Notes under the pieces: model-generated
The model's input: the letters and a program-made list of their open reading frames with translations, nothing else
Database searches by the model: none
What the model was told of the DNA's origin: nothing
Assembly: GCA_032629725.1 (NCBI GenBank)
Contig: JAFEVB010000015.1
Location: 1,922,001 to 1,986,000 of the forward strand
Reading direction: 5' to 3'
DNA length: 64,000 nucleotides
Source: Gremmenia infestans
Lineage: Eukaryota; Ascomycota; Leotiomycetes; Helotiales; Hamatocanthoscyphaceae
Position numbers and translations under genes: made by a program
Shown here: positions 24,612 to 36,545 of the stretch, piece by piece
How positions within the stretch are numbered: position 1 is the first letter of the stretch
How the letters are laid out: each line of letters starts with the position of its first letter

Positions 24612-27600
24612 ATGGCATCCTCTCCCAAAGCCAATCTCCTAGAAGAAGACCCTGGCCTATCTACACCAACCAAACGCATTCGCTCCGCGAACAACACACC
24701 ACGTCGAACACTCGCTGGCACTGCCAAAGCCAATACCAATGCCACAACACCCACCCCCAAAGCCTCCGGGCAAAACAAAACTCGCGCGCCTACCTCAGCA
24801 CCTGCGCGCGCCCGAGTAGGCACCAAGAAAGCCGAACCTACACTCCTGGGCGATTTCCTGCTCGGCAGACCAAGTCCCTCGCGCAGGAGGAGACAGAGCC
24901 TCGATGCCGTGAAAGCGGAGATGCGCGCCGAGAATGTGGATACAGTGCAAGCTCCTGGGGGAGTCAAGGACCGAGTCAAGCAATGGCAGAAAGCGAACGC
25001 TGCTGAAATAATCATTGACCCGCTTGCTGCAGACCCGTCGGCAGCTGATAATAATGATGTCTGGGAGAACGATGATGGGAGTGATGAGGAGGAGAGGGTG
25101 CGCCTTCAGTTGCGTGAGAAGAAGAGATCTACGGGGAGGAGGAGGAGTAAGGAAGGACCAGAGGGTGGAGTGAAGAAGGTTAGTGCCGCGGCGCCGAAGA
25201 AGAGGGTTATTAGCGATTCGCATTGGATGAAGGAGAAAAGAAGATCGCCGCCTGGCAAAGGCGCTCCTATACCGAAGAACTTTTTGCAAGCTACAGCGGT
25301 GAATCCGCCATTAAGTACCAAGATACAAGATTGGGTCAAGAGGACCGAGAGCGATGAGCCCGAGCCCGAGAAGCCGAGAGACAAGCCTAGGAGTCGAAGG
25401 GTTTCGAGGCAAGATGTTTCGGATGATGGAAGGCTGAGGCCCTCTAGAACTGCGACTCCTGATGGTGGCGTTCACGTGCGACATTCTCCGGCAGATTCAT
25501 TCGATGATGGGATCAGAGTGAGACCATCAAAGCACGATGATCAAAGTTTGGCGCCTTCCAGTGGTAATGGTAATGATGATGGAATTCGAATACGCCCGTC
25601 GAAACGTCGGCCCAAGGATGCAGAACCTTCACGGGATAGTCCTCAAGATGATGGAATTCGAATTACTCCTTCGAAAAGCACTAGAGACGACGGGCGAAAA
25701 GAAAGGTCAAAATCCTCCGAGAAAACTTATCCAGATGATGGAATCCGAATAAAGCCGTCTAGAGAAAATTCCGTTGACGATAGCATCAGGATAAAGCCTA
25801 TACGACGGTCTGGCAAGAATGACCCTCCAGATGACGAAACTAGTGACATTCAGACTCCGACTAGGAAGAAGAACCAAAAGAATCTCAGGGTACCCTCAGA
25901 GTCAAAAGGGAGGCGGGTACCAAGCTCTCGCGCTACCAGCGACCATGGTGAAGACGACAAGTTCTCATGGGTGACCCCAAGTCCAGCTGAGAATTCTAAA
26001 AGACGACAACGAAAGTCATCTCGGACTCCACCTGAGTCCTTGGATGAAGTTCCATTTGGTGATTCTGCCTTTAGCGTTCTAGAACTCCCACTGGGTGCTG
26101 AAGCTGGGACTATGAAGCGTCCTCCTCCGAAACGAACTTCCAGTTTTGCTGTACCAAAAGCCCTGAAGAAAGTGTTCAATGAAGGCATGAATATTGCTCG
26201 TGATACTGTAGAGCCGCCTAGAGGTGGAACAAATCAGCCACCCAGTATTGAGTCCTGGCTCAAGGGCACCCAAGATCCATTTGTCGACCGTTCGGGGCAA
26301 ACAAAACTGGATATACCTGCATCGTCCCCGACTCGGAATCCAAGTTTCAAAGAAGAAGATCCGTCCGAAAAAGATCTTACATCTCAGCGTGATGCCGAAC
26401 GAAGCGAGAGTAAACGAAAGCGTCGAGTTCGTGTTCCAGAGCGAGAAGAAACAATCCTCGAAGAAGAAAAACCTCCCCTCGAGAACCGCAAAACCCGCGA
26501 TAATCTTCCGAGTATGGAGAACTCGCCGCCAATATCTCCTATTGGTTTGAAGAGAAGTCCAGCGACTCGAAATGTGACTTCACCTAAAACTGGGAGGAAA
26601 ATACCTTTCATCGATGCTTTCAGAGGCGAATCATCAACACGGCCAAAAAGTGTGTCTAATCCATTTGTTGATATAATTGGCCTCCGTGAGAGAGATATCA
26701 ATTCTGCTACTTCAAGTCCACCAGACTTCAAATCAAATCGAGAACCTAGTCTCATATCTGAGGACACTCCTCGAAAAAGCAGCCCACGGCACGAGCAACC
26801 GCCTTTGGAGGAGACGAAGCGAGAAAAGCCATCACCTCAAATTAGTAGAAGAACCCCACCAAACTTTGGTGGGCACAGGCTATCAACAATTGCATCTGTA
26901 GAGACATTCAGCACATCTTCATCGGCGACAGGCACTGGTTCAGAGCTCTCCCAAACCACGGTTACGCAGGCGACTGTTCTCACGGCTCCCACTTCGTCAA
27001 GTCTGTCACGCAACAGCTACAAAAGCAAAAATTCAGGACTAAAGAGGAGACTCACGAAACATTCGGATTTAGTTTCTGTGTTATCACTACCTGATGTTGT
27101 TGGGCCCGAGAGCACAACAAGTATCAAATCTGCTCGCAGCATCAGGACAACAAGGACCAAGATTGAGACAGCCACTGTTTATGGCTTGATGCGAGAGTTA
27201 GCGGAAGATGAAGCCAAGTACATAAGAGAGTTGAATACGCTGGTCGATGGAGTTATTCCCGTTCTACTCACTTGTGTCCTGTCCAAGTCCGACTCCGCTA
27301 TTGCTTCAGGACTTTTTGATCCGCATAGCGATGGGTCAACGACAGATCCATCGTTCACGAAACCTATTATCGACATGGGAGTTGCTCTCGAAAAGCTGAA
27401 GAAACTTCACAAACGTACCCCACTGGTTGACCCAGTCGCTTTCGTCAATTGGGCCCTCTCAGCGCACCAGACTTACTCGGAATATCTTGGAGCTTGGAGG
27501 GCTGGCTTCAACGATGTTGTTGTCAACCTTGCGCCGGCTTCCCCGTCTCAATCTGGTGATGAACAAACAGATATGGAGGTATTGCCACGTGATAAGAATG

Positions 27601-30385
27601 GAGATGTCTTGGGTGCAAATGGACAGCGTGCGGATGTGTCTTACTTTCTTAAAAGACCTTTGGTGAGAGTCAAGTACTTGGAGAAGGTTATCAAGGTAAG
27701 AATAAAAATATGATTCATAGCAAAGCTAATTATTCAAAGGGTCTTGATGCATTGACGCCGACTGAGAAGAGTCAAAATGCCAAGGAGAAATTCCATGATC
27801 TCCTACAAGCCTCTCGCCGTCGACACAAGGAAGAAAATGCTCGGCTTGAGGATAATCGGGCTAATAACACGGATACGACAAAAGCTCGGGATCTGAAAAC
27901 ATTGGCTTTGGCTGAACAGACAACTATAGATCGCACCCGCCAAGTTCAAGCTCGTGATTTGTTTCTCCTGGATCTTCCTCACACCAGCGGTAACCGCATT
28001 ACTAGTCATGTCGAGGTGTTCTTTCGCAACAAATCTGGCGGTGATCCAGGGGATGTTTTGGTCTGCGAAACTCATAATTCGAAGCCTTTCCTGTTGTTTC
28101 CTCCCATCACCAAAGAAAATATATCGGCAAGAAGCGGTGACAAATCCGGACAATTGGTGGTCATGATAAGAGGAGAAGGAGAGGATGAATGGAGTGAAGT
28201 ATTGACTCTTGATGCCGAAGAACCAGAAGCCGCGCCGGAGTGGATCGAAATGTTGGGTACAAAGCCAGTACCTCCAATAATGAGAAGTGATGCTGAAATC
28301 ACTGATCACGTCACCTCGGTCGTCTCTCTTGCGCCTAGCAAGGGTGAATTCTTTATGTCCGGAGCTCTGGATACGGACAATCTTCAGATCCCAATTGGAG
28401 AAAAGGTGCGACGAGATGCCGAAGAGAGTGTCACACCCAGGGAAGCTCGTCGTCGGGTGTCTAGGAGAACGCCGCCAATTGACGTTCCCGAACCTATTGT
28501 CGAAGAATCAATTGTTGACGAAAAATTGAAGGATCTCAATGATGCTATGAATAAAGCTGGATCCTTGGGAACTCCAAAGCGAGCCAGAGCAGCCAGATAT
28601 CATGGCAAACCAACTAGCCCTCGCCCATCAACGCCTCAAAGGCCAAGCACACCTGATTCTCAAACAACTCCAACGCCGTCCGATCCCCAAAGGCCTACCA
28701 GCAGTTCAGGTGCCACATTTAATTTGCCCTATATCCCAAAGAGGCGAAGTTCCAGCACTCCGACCACACCCGAGGGGCCAAGTACGCCATTGAAGGAGTC
28801 TACGAGCCCAGAGCTAGATTCTGTGAAGCAGAGAAGTCAATCGGCTTTATCAACTCGTGATGATGGCGCTCCACCTCCTCCTGCTCATAAGCTGCCTCTG
28901 AGTCCAAACACCCTCAAGAAGGTTCCTGTCCTAGATGCCCCTACCCCAAAGTCATCGAACCGACGATCTTCATCGCCATTGAAGCATGAATATCAACCTT
29001 CTGTTGAATCCGGAGCGTCCGACTCCGACTGCTCATCTGTGGAGTCAGATAGCGACAGCGATTCATATGTGTCTTCTGAAGATGACGAGCTTGAAATACA
29101 AGATGTTCCTACTACTACTCCAATATATCCCCAGCGGTTGTCGCCTAAAGGCTCAATCTACAGTGTCCAGAATAGCACTATTGCTCCTTCGCAATCTGCT
29201 TCACAGGCCCCTTATCAAGGGCCCATCATTACATCGTCCGCCGATGATGTAGAAAAGTTCACTGTTGTCGGTTGCTCCTACTGGAACGATAAAGGTTCTT
29301 GGGTTGACTTGTACGCGGAACCTTGCTCCCTCCATATTGGACCAGGATGGCTCAAGGCTTATGAATTAGCTACCTCGGAATCATCCCCGAAATCAGAAAA
29401 GCCTCTGATCGTGCAAGTTCTAACGCCCATTGTTACTTTGACTGGCCACACGCTTGACATTCAAGTTCGCTCACCGTTGACAGCCGACTCCAGGCTTCAT
29501 TGCAAAAGCGCACACATCAGATATCGAATGCTCACCCCCATAGATACCAGTCGGATCTATAATGCGCTCAAGGAATCGAGGATGAATAATATGTTTTACA
29601 ACGCTATGCAAGAAGAGCGACGAGTCAGTGGCTTCGGTTCAAACGCCTACGAAGCAGCAATAAAAGGAAAGGGACGCAACTTTCTTGGACTTCGTAGAAA
29701 ACAAAGCTACCGTGCTACAGCACGAGCCCCCTCCGAAATGGCATCCGAGAGCGCCAAATCCTCCGCATCTGCCATGTCAGCTCTACGAAACCGTTTAAGC
29801 GGCAGCTCCATCTTTAACATCAAAAAGTCCTCTGTAGACATCACCGGCAGTGGCAGTGGTAGTCGCAGCGGCGAGAACTCGGGCCCAGGATCCACATACT
29901 CGTCCGCATCAGGCATGACGCCTCCCCGCACGCCAACTTCATTCTTCTCGTCGAGCAACCAGGCAAACATCGACCTCGGCAGCGAAGATATAAAGATCCG
30001 TCTGTACGAACGCGTACGCCACGACTGGGACGACAAGAAATACGCCTACCTGACCGTCACACCGCCCGAAGGGCGGCGCCAACACTCGACGCTCCACAAC
30101 GGTCTGGAAAAACGCATCCTCGTTACGCTGCGTCCACATGCCCATAAGGACGGGCCGGGAAAGGCTATCATCGATGAGGTGTTGGGATCGAGGTGTTTTC
30201 AGCAGATGGGCATCAAGGGCGTCATGTGTACCATCTGGCAGGATATCAGGGGCCCGAATGGCGAGTTGGGTATGGTTGGTGCGACGGGGGGTGTGAGTGG
30301 GAGGACGCAGAAATGGCTGTTTCAGGCTAAGATGGGGGCGCATGCTAGTCAGATCTTGGGACTTGTGCAGAGTGGTGGGGGATGA
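24612..30385 (+). CDS. Large low-complexity protein with a DH (RhoGEF)-like domain
   Basis: 1909 residues from exons 24612-27695 and 27740-30385 (44-nt intron, phase 0). Residues 1-850 are basic, Ser/Pro-rich and predicted disordered, with an internal repeat of about five DDGIRI-x-PSK units near residues 270-400. From about residue 850 a helical region reads like a Dbl-homology domain (LMRELAEDEAKYIRELNTLV ... PVAFVNWALSAHQTYSEYL ... FLKRPLVRVKYLEKVIK), cut by the intron and continuing GLDALTPTEK. A PH-like segment may follow (LFLLDLP ... VFFRNKSG). The middle of exon 2 is again Ser/Thr/Pro-rich, and a conserved-looking C-terminus starts near KIRLYERVRHDWDDKKYAYL. Role as a Rho/Cdc42 activator in polarity or septation is inference; Bud3-type GEFs are one candidate group. 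Start uses the first ATG after the possible leader intron. Confidence 0.8.
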
Positions 30386-30946
30386 GTTGATGTTTCTTTA
30401 GCGTATTTACGAGTTTTGTTTGTTTTTTGTATAAGTTTCCTAGTCTTTCATATACTTACTGGTTTCGGTTGGATGGGTGGGTGGGTCGGTGTATATTTAT
30501 CTGGGCGAGGATATATTCTATTTTTTTGGTACTGCATTAGATGGATGGGGGAAGGGGAGTTTTAATGTGATATAGAGCATGGAATGGGATAATATGTAGT
30601 CGGTGTGGGGTGGGGTATTTATGGAATGTACATTGAATAATTGCCAATATCTTACGAGCAAGCTTTTGTTAGAAAGTTTTCACAGGCCAGATAAGATCAC
30701 TGAATGTGCATTTAAAACGCTGGTGATGTTCATATTTTTGTTTCGCGCAATCGACCCTATGTATTCAGAACCTGGACGCCAGACCTGTAGTTACACCAGA
30801 GCACAAAACACGAAACAGCCGTCCATATCCTGACAAGAGAGACCGCAATTTTTAATTTGGACACGCTGACTTTGTCAACATCGATTGATTATGCTTTACC
30901 ATACCGTGACCTGAGCGCGAAGAGGAAAGTACCACAAAAGGGGATT
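30386..30946. other. Convergent intergenic region
   Basis: Lies between the 3' ends of the DH-like gene and the fibrillarin gene; should hold both polyadenylation regions. T-rich at 30400-30530. No gene seen. Confidence 0.5.
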
Positions 30947-32164
30947 CTACGTGGTAGAGCGAACATAGCGACCGACGACCATGGCGTGGTCTCTCTCGAA
31001 AGGTTCTAGAGGTAGTTAGTAATTGATAAATATGTAGAGCAAGGAATTGAGGGCTGAGGATGTAACTCACCAAGTGTCAATTGTTCCAAGGGCTTGATCC
31101 TCTCCTCTCTCAACTTGGTAACTTCTCGTGCAAAGACTGCTTCAGGTGCAGCAGTACTGTCGATACAATTCGCCTTGATAGACACCACGACACCACCTCC
31201 GACCTTCAGGAATAAATGGGCGTTGAGACCGACGATACGTGCTTGATCTGGTTGTGCAACATCGGCGAAGATGACGTCGACCATGGAGACGAGCATTCTG
31301 TATTTCAACGGGTGGCGCGCATCCTCGATGATTGGGATAACGTTTGTGCGATGCGTGGCCATGTTTATCAGATCTCTGCCGGAACGGTGCGAGAATTCTA
31401 CTGCGAAGACAGTTCCGGTTGGACCAACGATATCAGCAACGTGCGAAACGGATGTGCCAGAGGCAGCACCCAGGTACAGCACCTTGGCGCCGGGCTTGAT
31501 GAAGATCTCGTCCAGACCTCCCAGGACACCAGCTGCCAGCTTACTGCGGAAGGGGTTCCAGACACGGTATTCGGTCTTGGAGACGGTGTCGTCGGCGCCG
31601 CTGGAGTTCTCGACGCTGATGCGCTTTTCGCCGTAGACGGATACGCCGGGGGACAGGTTCTTGGTTACCAACATGTCTTCCTTTCCACGGGCGACGAAGA
31701 TACCGGCGTGGCGATGGGGTTCCTGTGAGGTGGCTGGTTAATGGATTGAAGAATTGGAGGGGTAAATGGGGTAGAACATACAACTATGGTCTTTGCGCCT
31801 CCCTTGGCTCCTCCACCTCGTCCTCCTCCTCTAGGTGCGCCGCGTCCTCCACGTCCGCCTCTGCTATCACCTTGATCTCGTATACTCCGGTCAGCCACCA
31901 TTGTTCTTGTAGATGATGGGGATTGTTTTCATGCGCAATCGCAAACACGTTTTCAGAAGCTCAACCAATCGAGAGATCTCTCTCGAGTAGCTGAGGGATC
32001 TAGTACTAACCTCGTCCACCTCCTCTTGAGAACCCTCCTCGTCCCCCACGATCACCACCGCCTCTAGAAAAGCCTCCGCGTCCCCCACGATCTCCTCCTC
32101 TAGAAAATCCGCCTCGTCCTCCACGGTCTCCGCCGCCGCGTCCGCCTCTGGGTGTGAATGCCAT
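30947..32164 (-). CDS. nop1: Fibrillarin, rRNA 2'-O-methyltransferase
   Basis: Catalytic subunit of box C/D snoRNPs in the nucleolus; methylates rRNA ribose 2'-OH using SAM. Exons 32164-32011, 31870-31782, 31722-31071 and 31005-30947 (introns 140, 59 and 65 nt) give 317 residues in frame. Residues 1-75 are the Gly/Arg-rich domain with repeated DRGGRGGFSRGG units, split between exons 1 and 2. The methyltransferase part shows HRHAGIFVARGKEDMLVT, the SAM motif YLGAASGTSVSHVAD, AVEFSHRSGRDL, EDARHP and ADVAQPDQ, with the catalytic Lys in VSIKANCID. The last exon gives EPFERDHAMVVGRY, the usual C-terminus. Length fits the family. Confidence 0.95.
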
Positions 32165-33963
32165 TCTCTGGGTTGTGTGGGAGAATTGCTTGGTGTTGGT
32201 AAGCTTTCGTTGCGGGTTGAAGGTCTTTGGATATTTTTTGGGGAAAATAAAATTTTACCGAATTGAAGCTCCCACCTTAGCTCGCCTGATTAGGTTTGGT
32301 GAGGAGGCATTAGTAAAGTCACGTGGAGATCCTCGAAAACATGATTTCGCGAGAATCTCCCCTCCTTCTCTTTCCGTCTTTCATGATATTCTTATGGCCA
32401 GTTCTCCATTGATATTTTCGTGTGAACTCTATGGATGCAAACTCATTTTTCGGACACTTACATTCATCTTGCGTGAGGATATACTCTTCGAGGCATTACG
32501 TCCCTGCGTGCTAACGCATGAAAATCCTCACACATTGCAGCTTGAGATCCGTCTTCCACTGTTCATTGAAACAAAAGAGGCTGTGCAAGCCCCGAAACCC
32601 TTAAGAACAATCTTTGGGGGTTTCTCCGCGATTCTGTCTTTTATTTGGAATTCCTGATGTAACCACTGTCCGGTACAACGCTTCTAGATTCAGCACGTTA
32701 CTCGATACATCTCAGAAGTTCCGGTCTCAATATATCTTCAAAGGAGAGATATAGCCTTGGCCATTGACTCTTGACAGAGATGAAGTCAATACGTAGTCTT
32801 ATCCAAGTAGTAAGTTCAAACTATCAGATTTCCAAGATGGTTATACACTTTCATGCCGCTCCGTCTTGACCCCCTTCTGTACCGTCACATACATTGTCTT
32901 CACTACTTTGTATCTTGTTGCATCCCATCTTCTTCCAAGGTCACCTGGGTCTTCAGAGTAGAGAGTGACAAAGCGTCTTGAACATCGGAACTTTCAATAC
33001 GTCTGTATGGACTCCTCGGACGATTCCTTGCATTATCTTATCATCTTATCGATAAAATCACTTACATATACAGTAGGGTGCAAGAAGTTTGAACACCCCC
33101 TCCCCTGCTAGCGCCCGCTAGCGTGCTGTCAAGCACGTACTTTCGGGGTATCATGATTGAAAATACGCTTTAAAATGCCCTGAAAGATAATGAGCTAGCG
33201 GGCGCTAGTAAGGGGGGGTGTTCAAACTTCTTGCACCCCACTGTAGCCTCTTTATGACAGCGGTAAAGCTGTCTCACTGTTTTTGGTGTGGCATACTGGC
33301 AGAACTCGTCGACCAAACTCGTCCCGGTTTCATCTACGTCTCCAGCGAGACAGGGGCTCGAGGCCAAGCTTCTCTTCGCTTGAAGCTTAACCCCTCATGA
33401 CCCCATCGATTGGTCAACTCATGTTTAGAGTTTGCACATTGAACGGTTTTCTATCATCCCGTTTCTTTGATGGGACGGTCATCAGCGCATTTTCAGCCAT
33501 CAGACATGTCAAATAGCTCTAGTGTCGGCTTGGCCTCATGCCATCACAAAAGTTGAGCGGCGAGAACACAGAAAGATCCCTGGCAGGTCAACTCTATTCG
33601 GCAAAGCGACAAGCTTCTGAAAATGCATTAAGGTTAGAATACCAAGGCACTGTCTTGAATGGGGCTCTCCCCCTAGACATGAGCCTAATCCGATTAAGCT
33701 CAGATGCCCAGGCTCTGGGGTAGATGCATCAACGGACATCGATCGTTCCGGGGAGATTCTGCCCAAGTATCGTTGTAAGCAGGCTTAGTATATTAAGTAT
33801 CGATCTCACCACCTTCATGGAGCTTTTCCTGGTACCTGTGTGAATCTACCAGTGCCATCAGATCCCCTCATTCTTTTCAACGAGCGCCCTAGTGGCCGCC
33901 ACAGTCCTTTTACAAACATTATTTTAATATACTGCATTTGCTCCACTATCAACTATCATCATC
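32165..33963. other. Intergenic with one MITE
   Basis: Promoter side of fibrillarin and of the secreted-protein gene. Apart from the MITE at 33071-33243, no gene or RNA is recognised; frame 32154-32657 has no signature. Confidence 0.5.
33071..33243. mobile_element. Tc1/mariner-type MITE, 173 bp, TA target duplication
   Basis: Nearly perfect terminal inverted repeats of about 50 bp. The left end CAGTAGGGTGCAAGAAGTTT continues into GAACACCCCC and a TAGCGCCCGCTAGC core; the right end is the reverse complement with few changes (CAGTGGGGTGCAAGAAG). Both ends start CAGT and are flanked by TA (33069-33070 and 33244-33245), as for Tc1/mariner insertion. The roughly 70-bp centre has no coding capacity. 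Non-autonomous; must rely on a transposase elsewhere. Confidence 0.88.
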
Positions 33964-34968
33964 ATGTTATTTTCAACATTATCTGTGTCCATGTTAGGGT
34001 TTGCTGCTATCTCTTCGGCTGGTCAGTATTCGCAATTTGATAATTATAAGCTTGACTGACAGAAGACAGCCCCTCATTTGAACTCGAGGTTTGAGGAGCA
34101 TGCTGCTATAAAACGAGAAGCTGTTATGCCTGCCGAACGAGGATTGACGTGGACTCCTAAGAAGCGACAGAGTTCTATCAATCAGATTGCCTCAGTGACC
34201 GATATCAGCATCCAACAGGATTTTAGTAGTTTTTCAAAACAGACTGTGGTCATCATCAACCAGCTCGAAGCCAACATCTTACAACTACAACAAATTCTGC
34301 TCGAGCAAGAGTTAGTTGCTCTTGTGCAGGAGCAATTGTTTCTCCTCCAATTGCAAAACAGCATTGTTGACAACATCCGGAAAAATCATTTCAAGAATAA
34401 GAATAGCAATGTGGTATGTTGTCTACCATCCTTCTCGAATCCCACCTAACAATCGCAGAACACCATCATTGTAATCGTTCAACAAGTGTCGGATAATCGC
34501 GGAGGAAATCAGAAGAATCGATACATGACTCGACAGATCCAAAGCAATTCCAATGTTCAAGAGCAAGTTGTGGTCATCATCCAAGAGCAGAACACTATCC
34601 AAGTCGGTGGCTCCGGGTCCAACTCCAACTCCAATTCCAACGGTGCCAGCCCCACTGGATCTTCTTCTGCAGCACAATCAACCGGATCAGTCAGCGCGGC
34701 GGCAAATGCAACAGCGATTGGCACCTATCAACCAGATCTAGCTCAATTCCCAGGCTACACCCCAAATATCGATCTCCTCCCAGCCGATCTCCAACAAGCA
34801 CCTCAATTCAACTTTGGTGCCCAAGGTGCCGATCCTGCTATCATTATCCAGGCGAACCAGGCGGTGTTTGTTGAATTCAATGATCAGTCACAGAAAGCTC
34901 AAGACCAGTCGACCGCCAGTGCAGAGATTATCACAGTTGTTAACGGGGGAGGCGGGAACATTATCTGA
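33964..34968 (+). CDS. Secreted, Kex2-processed protein of unknown function
   Basis: Exons 33964-34021, 34070-34413 and 34459-34968 (introns 48 and 45 nt) give 303 residues. Exon 1 is almost exactly a signal peptide (MLFSTLSVSMLGFAAISSA). A short propeptide follows with dibasic sites KR in AAIKREAV and KKR in TPKKRQSS, typical Kex2 cleavage points. The mature part is Gln/Asn/Leu/Ile-rich with heptad-like runs (INQLEANILQLQQILLEQEL), likely amphipathic helices, then VVVIIQEQN, a Ser/Asn/Gly linker and an Ala/Gln-rich end. No cysteines are evident in the mature part. The first donor is GTCAGT, somewhat weak. Function unknown; a surface or self-assembling secreted protein is possible. Confidence 0.78.
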
Positions 34969-36014
34969 GGCGCCTGTGGAGAGTAAGGTTTGGTAGATTA
35001 TTTTTGGGCCATGGCATCTAGTTAATGCAAGCAGAGATAGTTGCTACGAGCTTGGCCGCACGGGACGGGGTAGGGTGAGGGATTCTAGAATTGTCGACGG
35101 TAGACCCGAGGCATGACTGGGGGGTCAGCATAGGCATTTGGTTTTTGATAGCCAGTCAAAACTTGAGAACAATATGGTTCGATTTCCCCACTTCTTTTCC
35201 TCGTGATTTGAATTATTGAGACTTGATGTCAGAATTATCCTAGTTCGCTCACTGGGCCTAGTCAATCTCTATAAGGTAACAACCAGTTCAAAAAAATTTG
35301 ATTTTAAGACCAGGACATTAGATTTACCCAACGGTCTTTAGGCAATTGCTTTTGTGCAAGTGTGTATGTCGATATGTCGATATAGGACAAAGAGCCTCGG
35401 AATCCGAGGCTTAGTCAGATGACTATCTCACATCACATAGAAACATTAAACATTTCTGAGGCCCTACAATGCTCTAGACCTTCCAAAGTTCTCACATAGA
35501 AACCTTCCCTTTCCATCAAAATTCGCAAAATATCTCGCTGAATTGGGATACATACCTTCATCACGTGGATCTCCTTCGGCTTCCCCGCTAGGCGTCCCCG
35601 TATTCTCTCGCTGGAGCCGATATTAATGCAGGCATCCAGGCTCATAGCGTCAAACGCCGGGCCATTCAAGCGTCATTTTGGCACATACCTTGACAGCTTG
35701 AAAGTCAAATCCTCCACAATTCTAACGAAAGATGGCCCTTCTCCACGGTCTCCGCGACTTCTCTCCACAATATAGTCCAAACACGCCTACTCCGAGTATA
35801 TCAATGTTTACGCATCTGCCACCAAGCACGACGATATCAACGACTGCGACGAATTGCTGTACTGCTGTACGTAATACTCAACCGGCTCAATCATCCTACG
35901 GCCGACTCCCGGCTTCCTATTCCTGCAAATGAACTTGGCACAGAAAAGAAGCAGAAGACAGACAGACTGAAGAATTTCAATTGAGACGAACGAACAAGCA
36001 CACAAACAACAGCA
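34969..36014. other. Intergenic, one coding-like fragment near 35.8 kb
   Basis: About 1 kb. Frames 35433-35669 (minus) and 35732-35932 (plus) have no signature. Around 35780-35870 a plus frame ending at TAA has strong C-ending codon preference (KHAYSEYINVYASATKHDD), preceded by TATAG that could be an acceptor, but no matching upstream exon is found. Confidence 0.4.
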
Positions 36015-36545
36015 ATGGCGATAAGAGATCGTATTCGCCGCTTCACCCGCTCTGACCGCTCCTCCTCGAGCTCTTCAGAAACTCCCTCTCCGACCCCTCT
36101 CTCCCACGCACCCACAGTCCCGACGCCGCCCATCGCAAAATCCACGTCCCGCCTCAGCCTGTCGAAAACCCTAACCTTCCACTCCTCCTCGTCACGCAAG
36201 CACAAGAAAGAACAAAGCCGTGACCAGAGACTGCAGGAGTGGGAGAAGAAGGACAAGGCGGAGTGGAAACAACCTAGTGTGCGGCGGCCCGGGCGGAAGA
36301 GCCAGGTACATGTGGATATGCTGAGGGCTTTTGAATGGGGGAGTGGGGAGGGGTGTGGAGGGAAGGAGAAGGAGGGTAGTGTGTGGAGTGGTATTAGTCC
36401 GTGTACGAGTCGGATTGGGAGTGTGGATGATGAGTGCGGGAAGATGGGGCTGGGGATTGAGAGGGTGATGAGTGGCGGCAGTGGCGTGGGTGTGAAGAGG
36501 ATGGGGAGTAGGACTACACATGTGGAGAGGCTTGTCGAAGAGTAA
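36015..36545 (+). CDS. Hypothetical basic, Ser-rich protein, 176 residues
   Basis: Single open frame with good start context (cagcaATGGCG). The first 60 residues are Ser/Thr/Pro-rich after a basic start (MAIRDRIRRFTRSDRS), then a charged segment RDQRLQEWEKKDKAEWKQP, probably helical, then Gly-rich sequence. Codon use in the first half is C-ending, unlike the flanks, which supports coding. No domain recognised; function unknown. Confidence 0.62.
   Translation: MAIRDRIRRFTRSDRSSSSSSETPSPTPLSHAPTVPTPPIAKSTSRLSLSKTLTFHSSSSRKHKKEQSRDQRLQEWEKKDKAEWKQPSVRRPGRKSQVHVDMLRAFEWGSGEGCGGKEKEGSVWSGISPCTSRIGSVDDECGKMGLGIERVMSGGSGVGVKRMGSRTTHVERLVEE

Noticed and set aside
31871..32010. snoRNA inside the 140-nt fibrillarin intron
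   Set aside because: No convincing C box (RTGATGA) and D box (CTGA) pair with a terminal stem.
35433..35932. Two short frames and a coding-like KHAYSEYINVY reading
   Set aside because: The best-looking frame has no ATG or upstream exon; not enough for a gene call.
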